DNA of 46,216 bases from Priapulus caudatus (lineage: Eukaryota; Priapulida; Priapulimorpha; Priapulimorphida; Priapulidae). Each line of letters opens with the position of its first letter. Position 1 is the first letter of the stretch. The DNA lies in the NCBI RefSeq assembly GCF_000485595.1, contig NW_014578888.1:40564-86779 (forward strand), in the 5' to 3' direction. The notes beneath the pieces were generated by a model, which was given only the letters and a program-made list of their open reading frames with translations, was not told the origin of the DNA and did not search any database. A program made the position numbers and the translations under genes. Shown here piece after piece: positions 1 through 10,620 of this stretch.

Positions 1-1398
1 TAAAATTTTATACACTTTGAACAATAAATTCAGGGCTTTAATCGCTTTAGCGGTATTTTTTAGACAAGCCGAACTGATAATTTTCTGAATACTGATACGC
101 CTGATACGTTTACGCCGAACTAGTTTTAACCAAAACGGTGTTTACGTTTAATGGTAATTTTATTCCAATGTAATGGCGTCAGCTATGGGTACAAATATGC
201 GCCCTAGCTATAGTGTCTATTTGTCGCCGCTACATAAATCAAAAATTGCTCGCGTTCGCACTGCACCCAAACCGAAGCCTTTATCTTTGATATATTGATG
301 ATGTTTTTGGAGTCGCATGCTATGAAAGCTTTTCTGACTTTGGCAAAACTTTTCATCGACCACTGTCACATCTTTCCACCCGTGTCTAAATATACATACT
401 CTACATCCTCTGATAGTCTTACCTTTCTGGACATTGTTGCTAGTTATCTCTGGTATATACTTAGTTACGCTCGTGTTTTCTAAACCACTGACACCCATTC
501 TTATCTAATGTATTCTTCGTCTCACCCTCGCCACACTAAAAATACGCACCCGCATTCTCCAATTGTTACGATGAAAAAAGATATGCAGCTCAAAAACTGA
601 TTTAACACAAAAAGCTTCCAACTTGATGAATGTTTTACACGCCGTTGGCTATAATCAATCTGAGTCTATCTAAAAAAATTAAAAAGATACTTCCCTTAAA
701 TCGGGCGTCGTTAATAACCCCTAGAAAAGACGGCGTGAATAAAACGTCAGACAGATTTCCATTGGTTTTAACCTATCACTCTTCAATCCTGCCACATCAA
801 AGTTTTTATTGATAATTATAAAATTCTTCAAAACGATCCAATCACAGTTAACATCTTTTCAAACCCACCTTTATGCTCATACAGACGTGATACTAACCTC
901 CGCGACACTCTTGTTTTAAGCATCGTTTACAAATCTGACAACCCGCTGAGCCAACCTGGCTCATACCCGTGTTGTCGGAACGTTGCAGTACTTTCAATTT
1001 TTATCACGAATAGGTCTGTGGTTCAAGGGCCTCGGGCGGCAAATTTATAGTGCGGATTCATTTACATGCGTGTCGACGAAACTCATTTACACCATCTGAA
1101 TGGCGTCAAATGCCAAATTACTATATTGGCGAAACAAAACGCCGCCTTGCGGAGTAGGTTTGTTAACACCTAAGCATCTATTCGCCTTAATATGGATGGT
1201 TTTCCGGTTGCTGACCATTTAACCAACCGGATCACCACATTGATGACGTCGTGTTTGTGGCTGCCAACTGACACCATATTACAAGAGCTCACGTCGACAC
1301 ATGACTGAGCAGAAATAAATTCTGAGGGTTGGTGTTTGAATCCAGGCGGCATGAACGTAAATTTTAATTACGTATGATTTCTGAGTCCATTGCTTCGT
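1..1398. other. Gene-poor flank, nothing recognised
   Basis: The sequence is AT-rich and mostly unique. Open frames are short (under 100 codons), have no family resemblance I can name, and lack convincing splice context. I see no RNA gene or mobile-element terminus. Confidence 0.5.
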
Positions 1399-1427
1399 TG
1401 TGTGGTGTGTGTGCTGTGGTGTGTGTG

Positions 1428-1485
<58 letters not shown>

Positions 1486-1511
1486 TGTGTTTTTGTGTGT
1501 GTGTGTGTGTG

Positions 1512-1552
<41 letters not shown>

Positions 1553-1687
1553 GTGTGTGTGGTGTTGTGTGTGTGGTGTGTGTGTGTGTGCTGTTGTGTG
1601 TGTGCTGTGTGTGTGTGTGTGTGTGTGATGTGTGTGTGGTGTGGTTGTGTGTGTGTGTGGTATGTGGGTGTGTGTTATTGTGTGTGG

Positions 1688-1725
<38 letters not shown>

Positions 1726-1808
1726 TGTGCGTGTGTGCTGTGGTGGTGCGTGTGTGTGTGTCGTGTGTGTGTGATGTGTGTGCGTGTGTGTGTGTTTCTT
1801 TTGTGTGT
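1399..1808. repeat. (GT)n-rich microsatellite
   Basis: About 400 bases of GT dinucleotides are interrupted by GTG, TTGTG and GCGTG variants and end in a short TATATA run. The long Val/Cys open frames across it are artefacts of the repeat. Confidence 0.95.
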
Positions 1809-2013
1809 ATATATATATGCGTGTTCTTTTGTCGTCCGTATTCATGGCAACGCGCGAATTGTGTGACTCATTCATTTTTGATTATCTATAGCGTATTTGT
1901 TTTTGATTATTTGATTCTATTCCAATGTCTGCTGACCTGATGAAGAGATGTAATCTCGAAAGCTTGTCAATTAAACTTTAAACACCCTTATTCTATATCT
2001 TGACTTTGTTTAT

Positions 2014-2014
2014 G

Positions 2015-2058
<44 letters not shown>

Positions 2059-2068
2059 GAGAGAGAGA

Positions 2069-2107
<39 letters not shown>

Positions 2108-2150
2108 TAGATATATAGAGATATATGTAGGAGAGCAGAGAGAGTGAGAG
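2014..2150. repeat. (TA)n followed by (GA)n compound microsatellite
   Basis: A TA tract of about 26 bases runs directly into about 80 bases of imperfect GA. From roughly 2290 to 2500 the plus strand is then pyrimidine-rich, upstream of the SLC22-like promoter. Confidence 0.9.
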
Positions 2151-2551
2151 AGTACTATATACACAGGACCGTGGTAAGCCGGAGTGTGAGGCGGTGCATG
2201 GATGAATGCTGTACAATACACACAGCCTGAGTTACACCAGGGACACACACAGTGAGAAAGACAGAAGGTCACAAAGGCCTCCAGGACCCCCCCCCTTGCT
2301 GGCTACGCGCTTGCCTCCCTATCCTCTACTCCCCCTCCCTCCATCCCCCTCTCTCAATTCCCTTCTCTCTCGCTCTTAATTGCTGTAGACATTTCTTACT
2401 TCCTTTTTCCCTCCCTGCCTCTATATCCCTCTCGGTGTCTAACATCCACACTCACTCTGTCTCCTTCTCACTCGCTTTTTCTTGCTTCCTCTTTCAACAA
2501 GACTCGGAGACGTTCGCTTGTTTCATTCACCGCACGCGTTCCCGTAGCGCG

Positions 2552-2603
2552 TGACGTCACGCATCGTCGCATAGCAACGCGTCACCGCCGTTGCCATAGT
2601 AAC
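2552..2603 (+). promoter_or_regulatory. CRE plus two RFX X-box-like sites upstream of SLC22-like exon
   Basis: A perfect palindromic CRE (TGACGTCA) lies at 2552-2559. It is followed by an X-box-like site at 2566-2578 (GTCGCATAGCAAC) and a near-consensus X-box at 2590-2603 (GTTGCCATAGTAAC). The last site ends 53 bases before the in-frame ATG at 2657. CREs and X-boxes commonly sit in proximal promoters, and RFX sites mark ciliary genes. The sites are directly visible; promoter function is inferred. Confidence 0.5.
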
Positions 2604-2656
2604 GTACTGTGTGCGAGCATCATCCGACCGTCGTCCTGGTGAACGTGGATGCTGCG

Positions 2657-2781
2657 ATGCGTTACCTAAGTGACTTCGGCAGACATCAGCGGAGGCTGTA
2701 TTGTCTGTTGATGCTGCCGGCTGTGTGGGTGGGAGCTTCTATGCTGTCATTCGTCTTCTTGGGTGCCGTACCAAAACACAG
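2657..2781 (+). CDS. First coding exon of SLC22-like (organic cation/carnitine-type) transporter
   Basis: The exon encodes the amino-terminal piece of a probable SLC22 major-facilitator transporter. Visible are the family-typical motif DFGRHQRRLYCLLMLPA, a first hydrophobic transmembrane segment and FVFLGAVPKHR, which corresponds to the 'FLxAVPxH' that opens the large extracellular loop in SLC22 proteins. The open frame extends 5' to 2609 and includes NVDAAM, which also resembles the family, so an upstream start or exon is possible; ATG 2657 is the first in-frame Met. The exon ends CACAG|GTATGC at 2781. A PIF/Harbinger-derived element begins 6 bp after the exon. I did not find downstream exons, so the gene is partial or disrupted here. 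Family assignment rests on motif recall only. Confidence 0.55.
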
Positions 2782-2787
2782 GTATGC

Positions 2788-4140
2788 CCCAGTCACACAT
2801 ACACGACGCACGGCCCGCGCACTGAAAATTAATCAAAAAATGGAAAATAGATCAGCTGCGTCGTTGGGCGCCCAACTTTGTGTCAGGATTTAGAAGAGCT
2901 AGCGACGTTGACAACGAATGCAGCGCGTGTTTGCTAGCGCGCTGCGCGCATACAGGGCGCATACAGAGCGTTATACAGGGCGCACATGTTAAAATCCAAC
3001 GAATGCACAGCGTGTTGCTAGCGCACGAACGAATCGGTCGCGCGCATGCACCGCCATTCAACGCACAGCCAGCGCACATCACACCGACAGCCAACGCCAC
3101 AGGTCACTTCTGGGATGAGCAGGGATATGGTGTTTGTGAGGCACCGTCCACCATAGGACATTGAGTGATATTTGGTCCCAGAGGCAAGATGCCGCAGAGT
3201 GAGGGCAAGCTCAGGCCAGGGTGCGAGGGCCTCTCTGTAGGTTTTGTATCTGCTTGGTGATCCTCGACCCAATCTGGTTAGGCCGCTTGTCGAACATCTC
3301 GGGGCATCCGCATAAGTTCTTGAAGGCTGCCTGGTCTTCGTTACGGAGTTCACAAGTAGCCTGTCATACAGGCCAAACTGTCGTCGCCTACCGATCCGCG
3401 GTCGGACCCAGAACCTCCGTGTGACATCTTCTTTTCTCGTTCTCCTGATAACATGACTTGTGAAGTGCCAGCTTCCATGAGGTTCTGCTGATGTTTGTAG
3501 AACCGCGATTTCGTATTGTAGTCGCAGGCCTGTCGAGATCCTCTATCTTTGAGGTGGTTCTTCTAGACACGATCAGCAGGATCTCTTGTCATCACCATGA
3601 GGGTCGAGGAGAAGTGATGATGAGGAGGGGGGCGCGAGACCCGTTTATATACCCATGGCTACACGCTGCGTACACGCTAGGAACACGCTAGAAGAACGCT
3701 GGGCGCGCTACAGACTCGGTTCAGCACTCGTTCAGCACGCCCATAATCGCTGCATGTTGCGGACATGCGTTAGAAGCACGCTAGGTGTTGCGCTAGCGGT
3801 GTGCGCTAGGTGTTCGCTACACCTCAGCCGACGAACATACAACGAATACCCATCGTGTGCTCCGCGTGGGTCTGCGTTGGTCCAGCGCGCTCTGCGCGTG
3901 TCTGGCGTCCTTCTGGCGTGTACCTTCATGCGTCGAGCTCCGCGCACAATTTGAGCATGCTCAAAAATCCCGACGCACACGCCGCGCACGAGCGAATGAC
4001 AACGAATACGATAGCGTTGGTCCAGCGCGCTCGGCGAACGAGTAACGAATGCTGACGCACACCCAGCGAACGACAACGCACTGGCCAAAATTGCTGATTT
4101 TTCAGTGCGCGCGGCCGTGCGTCGTGTATGTGTGACTGGG
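2788..4140. mobile_element. PIF/Harbinger-derived DNA transposon with about 41-bp terminal inverted repeats
   Basis: The left end begins CCCAGTCACACATACACGA (2788) and continues to about 2828. The right end (about 4100-4140) is its reverse complement with a one-base length difference, and both arms run into TTTTC/GAAAA. The interior contains a minus-strand transposase remnant (separate entry) and CGCTAGG/AACGAATG-rich internal repeats. I see no clear 3-bp target duplication. At 1.35 kb with a broken partial transposase it is non-autonomous. The element lies just inside the intron of the SLC22-like gene, 6 bp from the exon. Confidence 0.85.
3095..3440 (-). pseudogene. PIF/Harbinger transposase (HARBI1-like nuclease) remnant, amino-terminal half
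   Basis: Read on the minus strand across two frames, the sequence gives a series of blocks typical of HARBI1-like proteins. In order they are a basic VRP-like patch, NEDQAAFKNL, CPEMFDKRPNQIGSRITKQ, YREALAP, then LALTLRHLASGTKYHSMSYG followed by NTISLLIPEV. These precede the DDE catalytic core, which is missing because the homology stops near 3095. At least one frameshift separates the ITKQ and YREAL blocks. The protein is therefore inactive. It identifies the element bounded by 2788-4140. Confidence 0.8.
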
Positions 4141-4161
4141 CATTATAAGAGAGAGAGAGAG

Positions 4162-4212
<51 letters not shown>

Positions 4213-4217
4213 GAGCG

Positions 4218-4248
<31 letters not shown>

Positions 4249-4383
4249 GAGAAAGGGAGAGAGCGAGAGAGAGGGGAGGAGAGAGAGATGAAGAGAAAGA
4301 GAGATTGAGGGAGGGGGAGATGAATGAGGGGAAGTAGAGGGAGAGAGAGGGAAGGAGGGCGTCGGAGGGAGGGGGGAAGGTGG

Positions 4384-4451
4384 CAGTGTGGGTGGGAGCT
4401 TATATGCTAACTGTCATTCGTCTTCATAGGTGGCGTACCAAAACATTGCTG
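4384..4451 (+). pseudogene. Duplicated SLC22-like exon-end fragment (copy 2)
   Basis: This fragment repeats the last 60 or so bases of the exon at 2657-2781: WVGAY, a Met, then GGVPKHCW before GTAAGAG. Two extra bases after ATGCT shift the frame. A purine-rich tract replaces the upstream half of the exon, so it lacks a usable polypyrimidine acceptor. It is probably a non-functional fragment duplication. Confidence 0.6.
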
Positions 4452-4601
4452 GTAAGAGAGAGAGAGGGAGAGAGAGGGAGAGAGAGGGAGAGAGTGAGAG
4501 AAGGATGAAGAGAAAGAGAGATTGAGAGAGGAGAGAGATGAATGATAGGAGGTAGAAGGACAGAAAGGGAAGGAGGGTATCGGAGGGAAGAGGGGGAGGT
4601 G

Positions 4602-4669
4602 GCAGCGTGGGTGGGAGCTCATATGCTGTCATTCGTATTCATAGGTGCCGTACCAAAATATTGCTGGTA
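4602..4669 (+). pseudogene. Duplicated SLC22-like exon-end fragment (copy 3)
   Basis: The frame is intact here: WVGAHMLSFVFIGAVPKYCW followed by GTAACA. An AG (GTGGCAG) precedes it, but the upstream tract is purine-rich. A duplicated alternative exon is conceivable; a dead fragment is more likely. Confidence 0.55.
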
Positions 4670-4680
4670 ACATATAGAGA

Positions 4681-5789
4681 TACCCGTAGTTTTATTGTTA
4701 TATATTCTCTGGAGGCTCTGCCAGCTCATTTGTAACACCTATGAGTTCACGTCTAAACTAGCAGATGCGACCGACATGGCAAGTGTTGGACAGCAAGCTC
4801 AAACATTACCTGCTTCTCCGGCAATCACTATCTGTACCGACCTATGTACCTCTTTGCTACGTCTGAGGTACAAATAGAGTTAAAAGCATGCAGTCCGATA
4901 ACATAACACCAGTGTAATACCAAGCCTTTCCGGCAAATGGAAAGAAATCCAATCATTATGTTTGCATTGCCACGCTCTTTCCGCGGATTATTTTTTGTGT
5001 GCGACCTATCCGGCTTTTAACCTGCGTGTGCGTGCGTGTGCGCGCGTGTGTGCGTGTATACACAAGCGTGCGTGCGTATACTTTCATGCGTGTGTGCGTG
5101 CACGCGTTTGCGGGTGTAAATCTATGCCCGCGTGCAATGTTACAAGAATATATTGTAGCAAATATCATGTGTTATTTTTTCAAAACCCAGGTCGACTGTC
5201 ACGGCGCCAAAAATGTAACCGGGTTGTTGCACCAACGTATATATCTTATAATTTATGATTTCAGATGGTAAACTCATCTCAACACAGATTTGTGTTCAGC
5301 CAAATAACTATTATTCCGAAACCACGCTTACCAAACAGACTAAACCTGATTACAACGCCCAACGGACACCCCACTTTTCTCTCAAACAAATTACTTACAC
5401 CCCTATGCCCACACATGTGTTCCTTAACCGTCCCGCTATTCATAAAAATCGTCTGCACACTACTAATTAACAGCTTAATTACTGTTAAATGACTCGCAAT
5501 GCTCAGAATAAAGTTGGGTTTACATTATTAAGGAAAATTAAGTCAACGAGTTGATAAACTTTTCAACGTTCTATCAACATTTCTATCAGATGCAAGATTA
5601 AGATGCAGATTAAGATGCAAGTTTAAGAGTTTTTACGTTATCGACCGCGAGTCGGCAAACGTGTGCGCACGGGGCGACGTGGCATTAATTCGCACCAGTT
5701 AAATGCGCTCTCCCCTTGTGTGACGGGGCACACCTCCTGATGGCTATTATATCGCACCGGCTGAGTGGCAAAAACTTTATCAACTCGCT
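4681..5789. other. Intergenic, with GT/CG-rich microsatellite at about 5025-5115
   Basis: I recognise no gene. An open frame at 5265-5492 follows an acceptor-like TTTCAG but has no family signal. From about 4943 this sequence is duplicated, with many indels, at 15480 onward. Confidence 0.4.
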
Positions 5790-6167
5790 CTCTCACTAGA
5801 TTATGGAGCATAACAAAATTATAAGCAACAATTATTGTGAACAATTTTCACATAAATGCTATAAATAATGAAACAAAATGATGCCCCAGGATAGTGGAGT
5901 CACGACGTTTGCACCTCCCCCTCCGTCTCTGGGTATCTGAGCAGATTATTCCTTATAAAGATTTCGCGAATGACTGAACAGCGAGATCAGCGGAAGCGGA
6001 TGCAAGCGGTGTCGTGACGTGCTCTATGTGATTATCGCCGCCGCCGCCGCCGCTGATGCTGCTGTCGCTGCTGCTGCTGTCGCTGCTGCTGCTCGGCCTT
6101 CATATATAACCTGTGCCAGCCGGTTCTCTACCAGCACAACTACGCGCGCGGATGAGCGATAGACAAC
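5790..6167 (+). promoter_or_regulatory. Promoter and 5' leader of cysteine-rich peptide gene 1
   Basis: A TATATAA box at 6103-6109 lies 59-65 bases before the ATG at 6168. Upstream are a (GCC)n/(GCT)n trinucleotide tract (about 6036-6095), a GTCGTGACGTGC element near 6012, and a conserved block starting GAGTCACGACG near 5888. The same arrangement recurs at 10378-10620 (cut short), 16830-17150 (noisy copy) and 23226-23355, so it is the shared promoter of the family. The TATA box is seen directly; the start site about 30 bases downstream is inferred. Confidence 0.7.
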
Positions 6168-7743
6168 ATGAAGACTCTCATATTTCTGCTTCTAGTCACC
6201 TTGCTGGTACGTACATGTTGCATTCCGTGTGCGTATAGTAGGTTGAACAAAAACGGGATGATACCATAATTATTCAATCAAACTCGTGTTAGCGGACACC
6301 TGTATAGAACGGACACTTGTCCATAAAGGACGATTTCCCTTCAGTGGATATAATGTAAAACTACCTAGATAGAACGGACGCCTGTTTATGAAGGCCACTC
6401 TTGGGATTTCCCTTGAGTGACCCTTACATGCATGTTATGTTGAATATATTCTCTATATAACTCTAAGTCTGATTGCCTACCTGACGCCAGGTGACGCTAC
6501 CCACGACTTTCTTAACGACGTGTGTTTTCATACGTAAGCATCATGTTTCAGGTGGCGGTCGTGTGCCATCCTGATCGCAGACGTGGACACGGTAACTTTG
6601 AAAACTTCTTTGAGCGCTTCTGCCCCTTGGGTAGGCCGGCCCGAGCCTGCACGAGGGCTGGAGGTACGGTAGTCTGCGATGACACATGGCAAGACGGCAG
6701 TTGCGAGTGCGTGCCAGCACTAGATGCCGTTGGCTGGAAGGTACGTGACTTCAGTTTCCGATGGCCTTTGATTGTTCGTTGCCTTGTTTGTGCGTGGCGT
6801 CGTTGTATAATGAAGATTGTTGTTGAGTATTTAATGTTATGCTTGAAAAAATGGTGAAATTATGATTTTCGTCAACTCTGCCGTGTGGTGCATCATACAT
6901 ATGGCTCTTGTCTGACCTTTTCCTTTCCTCTCATCCTTTCTTCATTTTTCTCTCTTACTCCTTATCCCCTCTCTTCATATGTCTCTTATCTCTCACCTCT
7001 TCCACTCTTCTCTCTTTTCTTCATTTCCCTTTCTTCTGTTATCTCTCATCTCTTTTCCCCTCTCTTTGTCTCTGTCTTTGTCTCTGTCTCTGTTTCTGAC
7101 TCCTCCTCTCTCGTTCTCCCTATCTTTCTCATCTCTCTCTCCTCCTCCTTCTCCTCCTTCTCCTCCTCCTCCTCTCTCTCCTCCTCCATCGTTCTGCCCT
7201 CTCTCTCCACTCATCTTTCTTTCTTCTCACTCTTTCCCATCTTCAGTTTCCTCTTAGCTGTCGTCACGACCTTTTATATCACATTCGTCTATATCTCTCG
7301 CGCTTTCACTGCCCAACACATCAACATGCCCCACAATCCTCTCTCTGTAGATAGCTCTTGCTATAGTATTCGCTACTCCACGCAGAGAGTCAACGGACGA
7401 AGAACACTTCTCAAACGCCGGAGCTGTATGATAGCCTACTTTCATTCCACCCACTTATATAATTTCTATTCGAATTTTTACTCAGGCCAATAGCGAGTGA
7501 ATCTGCGTGATTCTGTTGTTTGATATCACCATGCACATATTTCAGATCAATACGCGCGGCTGCACATGCTCCAGCAGCAGCGCAGGCGACGACTCTATAC
7601 TCGACCTGCCGACCAACCTCTGCTTCGACATCAACCGCAACGATGGAGGCGACGGTATCAACCTCTGCAACTGTACACTCAGAGAAGACGGCATCGCCAC
7701 TGGCTACCAGTTCGAATACATATTCTGCGGCGATGAGTGCTAG
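6168..7743 (+). CDS. Secreted cysteine-rich peptide gene 1, three exons, undescribed family
   Basis: Exons are 6168-6206 (MKTLIFLLLVTLL), 6552-6740 (63 codons) and 7546-7743 (65 codons plus stop), all phase 0 with GT-AG borders (CTG|GTACGT, TTTCAG|GTG, AAG|GTACGT, TTTCAG|ATC). The 141-residue product opens with a signal peptide that runs across the first junction (LLVAVVC). Exon 2 has six Cys and the core GGTVVCDDTWQDGSCEC. Exon 3 has seven Cys (exon residues 6, 8, 26, 41, 43, 61, 65) and an NCT sequon within CNCTLREDG. There is no membrane segment after the signal, so secretion is expected. Exon 3 is paralogous to the orphan exon at 12848, and exon 2 to that at 23965. I do not recognise the fold; host-defence or other extracellular peptide roles would be guesses. 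AATAAA lies 55 bases after the stop. Confidence 0.8.
6905..7255. repeat. Pyrimidine-rich (CTCTTCC)n tract in intron 2 of peptide gene 1
   Basis: About 350 bases of almost pure C/T on the plus strand include CTCCTC and TCTGTCTCTG sub-repeats. The same tract recurs in the noisy copy near 17985-18355. The long Ser/Leu/Phe open frame across it is not a gene. Confidence 0.9.
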
Positions 7744-7797
7744 AAGCGGCATATATCACGTATGACGATCTCTCGCGGCCTCAGTGAGCGGCCCTTA

Positions 7798-7803
7798 AAT
7801 AAA
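7798..7803 (+). promoter_or_regulatory. Polyadenylation signal of peptide gene 1
   Basis: The AATAAA hexamer lies 55 bases after the stop at 7743, a normal distance for a terminal exon. The copy in the noisy duplicate (near 18965) is also preserved. Confidence 0.65.
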
Positions 7804-9371
7804 CTCTCTCTCATTTTGTATGGAGTATATTTTTAGTAAAGATTTCGCGACCGTTCTTTCGCATCAGTGAACCCTCGAATGAATTATCGTGCCTTTTTAT
7901 GAGGCGTAAATCTTTGTAAACGAAATGATTTAGCAGCAGTCTTTCGGCGCGAATGCGTATTTAAAGCTGGATTTACTCTATATAGACTTTCGAACTTAAA
8001 GACTCACACGTCGACAGGGTAACCAGCTTAAAGCCGGGACCAGCTTCTATAGGTCACTCTATAAATGTGACTGATGTTCACGGAAGGCACGTATAATGAG
8101 TTTCTACGACACGATAAAGCTTGTGTGAAGCTAACGCTATTATGCGCCACCGTATTAACCGCGTCACGTCTCAGAGAAACGTAGCTATTACGTTTTACTA
8201 TTACTGTCAAAACATTGGAGGTATATACAAACAGAAAATTTGTTTAATCATGATCGGTAGCGCCCCTCTTTATCCGTACTTAAAACGCTACTAGTAAATT
8301 ATCTTGGTAGTTAGTATATGTTTTCGATGATGTTCACATCGTCAATTGCACATGTGTGACAAAACGTTTACCTGGTGTATAGTATTATGTGTTGTAGCGA
8401 CATTTTATCAATAAATAAGAAAATCCAAAATGCACGTTCTCTGTTTCGATTTTCGACATTATTTCTATACATGTTTGTTAACAACACCAACGATAACAAG
8501 TTATTATATTAGCCGCCGCATTATAATAATAATAATAATAATAACAACAACACCAAAAATAACTGCTAAAACGACGACGATGACGATGACGATGACAATG
8601 TGAGCGGCTCGGTCATTTTCTGAATTCACGGACATGCCCGTCTGTACTGCGAAAAAAGGGTTTATAATATGGCAAGTGAAATGCCATTCACGCGCACGCA
8701 CTCACACACGTAAACATACACGGCACTTGAAAAGTTGTTCATATCTTATTGCAGCGTGGAGTTTTCATGTGGTCCTCAGTGCGGTCGCAAAACTCCTGTA
8801 TATGCTTTTAAATTCTATGCGCACCTGTTACATGCCGACGGTCGAAACCCGCACGTAGAGGTATTACGTTATTTTTACGCGGTGTCGACTCGTCAAAAGA
8901 CAGTGAAGATGTCAACAAGGAACATATAGAAAGTGTAAAAATAAACATGAATAGAATGCAAGCATAAATGAACAAGCATAAACGCAAACAAACATTACAC
9001 AACATAAATCATGTATCACACAATGACGACTACCGAGTGTATTTTGAATCATAAATTATATACAATAATAGAAGACATCAATGCTGCATTGAAAGCCCTC
9101 GCGTAACATCTAGATCAGAAAACTAAGTGTTTAACTACTACGAAACCTACGCGCGTCTCTCCCCACGCTCATGATTCCTCCCCTCAGTCTTTCCCACCCT
9201 TCACCCTATAAGATTTTGCCACAGCGGTTCACAAGTCATTTGTGTCGTCCAAGAATCGCATTAAATCTCCGGAAATACTGATATCGAGAACTAGTAGACA
9301 ACGGTGTTTACAAATAACAACATTACCTAGAAAAGCTTACGCATACCCATGTGGACGAAGCACAATGAGCA
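7804..9371. other. Downstream intergenic sequence, no gene recognised
   Basis: The stretch holds a (TAA)n/(CAA)n run near 8523-8555, a (GATGAC)n run near 8575-8595 and an acceptor-like site before 8756 (TATTGCAG). The frame following that site has no recognisable domain. The whole stretch is duplicated with indels at about 18970-20731. Confidence 0.4.
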
Positions 9372-9752
9372 TTAAATTGACTACGTCACGAATTTTCTGT
9401 AGTGTATATTTGTAAAATGTTTTTTGCAATTTTTTTACATGAAAAGTAAGTACTAACGGCACTAAATGTATCCTCAAATTTTTACCTGATAAGATTGTTT
9501 TTCAATTAGTTAAAATCCAAAGAAAATCTGGGCGATGTGATATATTGATCACGACAATATCGCTCCTATGCTTAAATGCTTGCTATGGGCTATGTATGGG
9601 TCACGAGTGTTTGTTCACATCAAACGGAATAGCAAAATAGGAAGTATAATGCAGCAATTTAACCATAGAAGTGAACGGAATCACTTACATTTTGTGAAAA
9701 AGTGGACATAATTTTTTTACTTTCACTATTTACCGTGACGTAATCACTTTAA
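9372..9752. mobile_element. TTAA-flanked MITE (piggyBac-like non-autonomous element)
   Basis: Both ends show TTAA followed by a near-identical inverted repeat: left TTAA ATTGACTACGTCACG, right (reverse complement) TTAA AGTGATTACGTCACG, 13 of 15 matching after the TTAA. The element is about 381 bp with no coding capacity. A left-truncated relative lies at 14624-14876 and an indel-rich copy at 20732-21153. TTAA target duplication is characteristic of piggyBac transposons; assignment to that superfamily is inferred. Confidence 0.6.
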
Positions 9753-10377
9753 ATAGACTCTGGACTCTGCAAATTGCAGTCCATGAACCCCAGGCTGTCA
9801 CGAGATTTATACCGATAACTACACAACCAATTTCACAAATAACAACTTTACCTTGGAAAACCATTACACAAACACGTATGTGCGCAATACACGCACCAAT
9901 AATACACAACAGTGCCGCATTTCTCACGCACAACATTTGTGAATCGTGTCTCGCTTCGCAGAATTGCTGTTTACATACTGCATCGTCATCTCGCAGGGTC
10001 CGGCTTGTAAGTGGTGCGGATTTGTTGGGATCTACGGACGACCGACTGTGAACAAAACTGCCTGTAACCAACCACCAGCCCGTGGATAACCTGAGAGCGG
10101 GAGGGAGAGGGAGGGGAGCAAAGCAGACAAGGGAGACAAGAGCGCTATATGAGAGGCAAGCGGGGCAAAAAAGGCAACCGGGGCAAAAAAAGGCAACCAG
10201 CTAGGCCAGGCGAGAATGGAAGTGGTTTCGTCACTAGATTATGGGGCATGATAACGTAATAAGCGCTAATAAATGTAGACATGCCTAAATTAAATATAAT
10301 AAGCAATGGAACCTTTATAGCCTGTTTTCCAGGCGCACTAAACGCGGTGTCGTGATATCGCATGGGTTTAATTATTT
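9753..10377. other. Intergenic, no gene recognised
   Basis: Purine-rich GGGAG/GGCAA repeats occur near 10095-10200, followed by a duplicate of the ACTAGATTATGG sequence found upstream of gene 1 at about 5794. No coding signal is seen. Confidence 0.4.
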
Positions 10378-10620
10378 CCCTCTCAATAGATTATGGAGCA
10401 TAACAAAATTATTCTGCACAGTTGAGTCACGACATTTGCACCGCCTCTTCCGTCTCTGGGTATTTGAGCAGATTATTCCGTGTGAAGATTTCGCGAATGG
10501 CTGAACAGCTAGGTCAGCGGAAGCGGATGCACGCTGTGTCGTGACGTGCTCTATGTGATTATCGCCGCCGCCGCCGCCGCTGCTGCTGCTGACGCCGCTG
10601 TCGCCGCTGCTGCTGCTGAT
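10378..10620 (+). promoter_or_regulatory. Orphan, truncated copy of the cysteine-rich peptide promoter
   Basis: This matches 5790-6060 (GATTATGGAGCATAACAAAA, GAGTCACGACA, GTCGTGACGTGC and the GCC/GCT tract) with one roughly 70-base deletion. It stops inside the trinucleotide tract before the TATA box and exon 1. It abuts an unrelated duplicated unit that starts TAACCTAG and has its own TATAAAA. No exon 1 or exon 2 follows it. Confidence 0.7.

Larger units (their letters stand above)
4141..4680. repeat. GA-rich tandem duplication carrying SLC22-like exon-end copies
   Basis: Two copies of a roughly 218-bp unit (about 4230-4451 and 4455-4669) consist of (GA)n, a GATGAAGAGAAAGAGAGATTG block, a GGGAAGGAGGG block and then the end of the SLC22-like exon. 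Both copies are on the plus strand. The unit also resembles the sequence interrupted by the Harbinger element upstream. Confidence 0.85.

Noticed and set aside
1374-1940. Long Val/Cys-rich open frames (up to 158 codons)
   Set aside because: They are produced entirely by the GT microsatellite and occur in several frames at once.
5265-5492. Possible exon after TTTCAG
   Set aside because: No domain, no donor, and the noisy duplicate does not help to support it.
6885-7493. 202-codon Ser/Leu/Phe-rich frame resembling a membrane protein
   Set aside because: It lies in the pyrimidine tract of peptide gene 1 intron 2; hydrophobicity comes from CTC/TTC/TCT codons.
8735-8929. Possible extra peptide exon (EFSCGPQCGRK) after TATTGCAG
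   Set aside because: It lies beyond the gene 1 stop and polyadenylation signal, does not match the family Cys pattern, and has Lys/Arg-rich low-information sequence.
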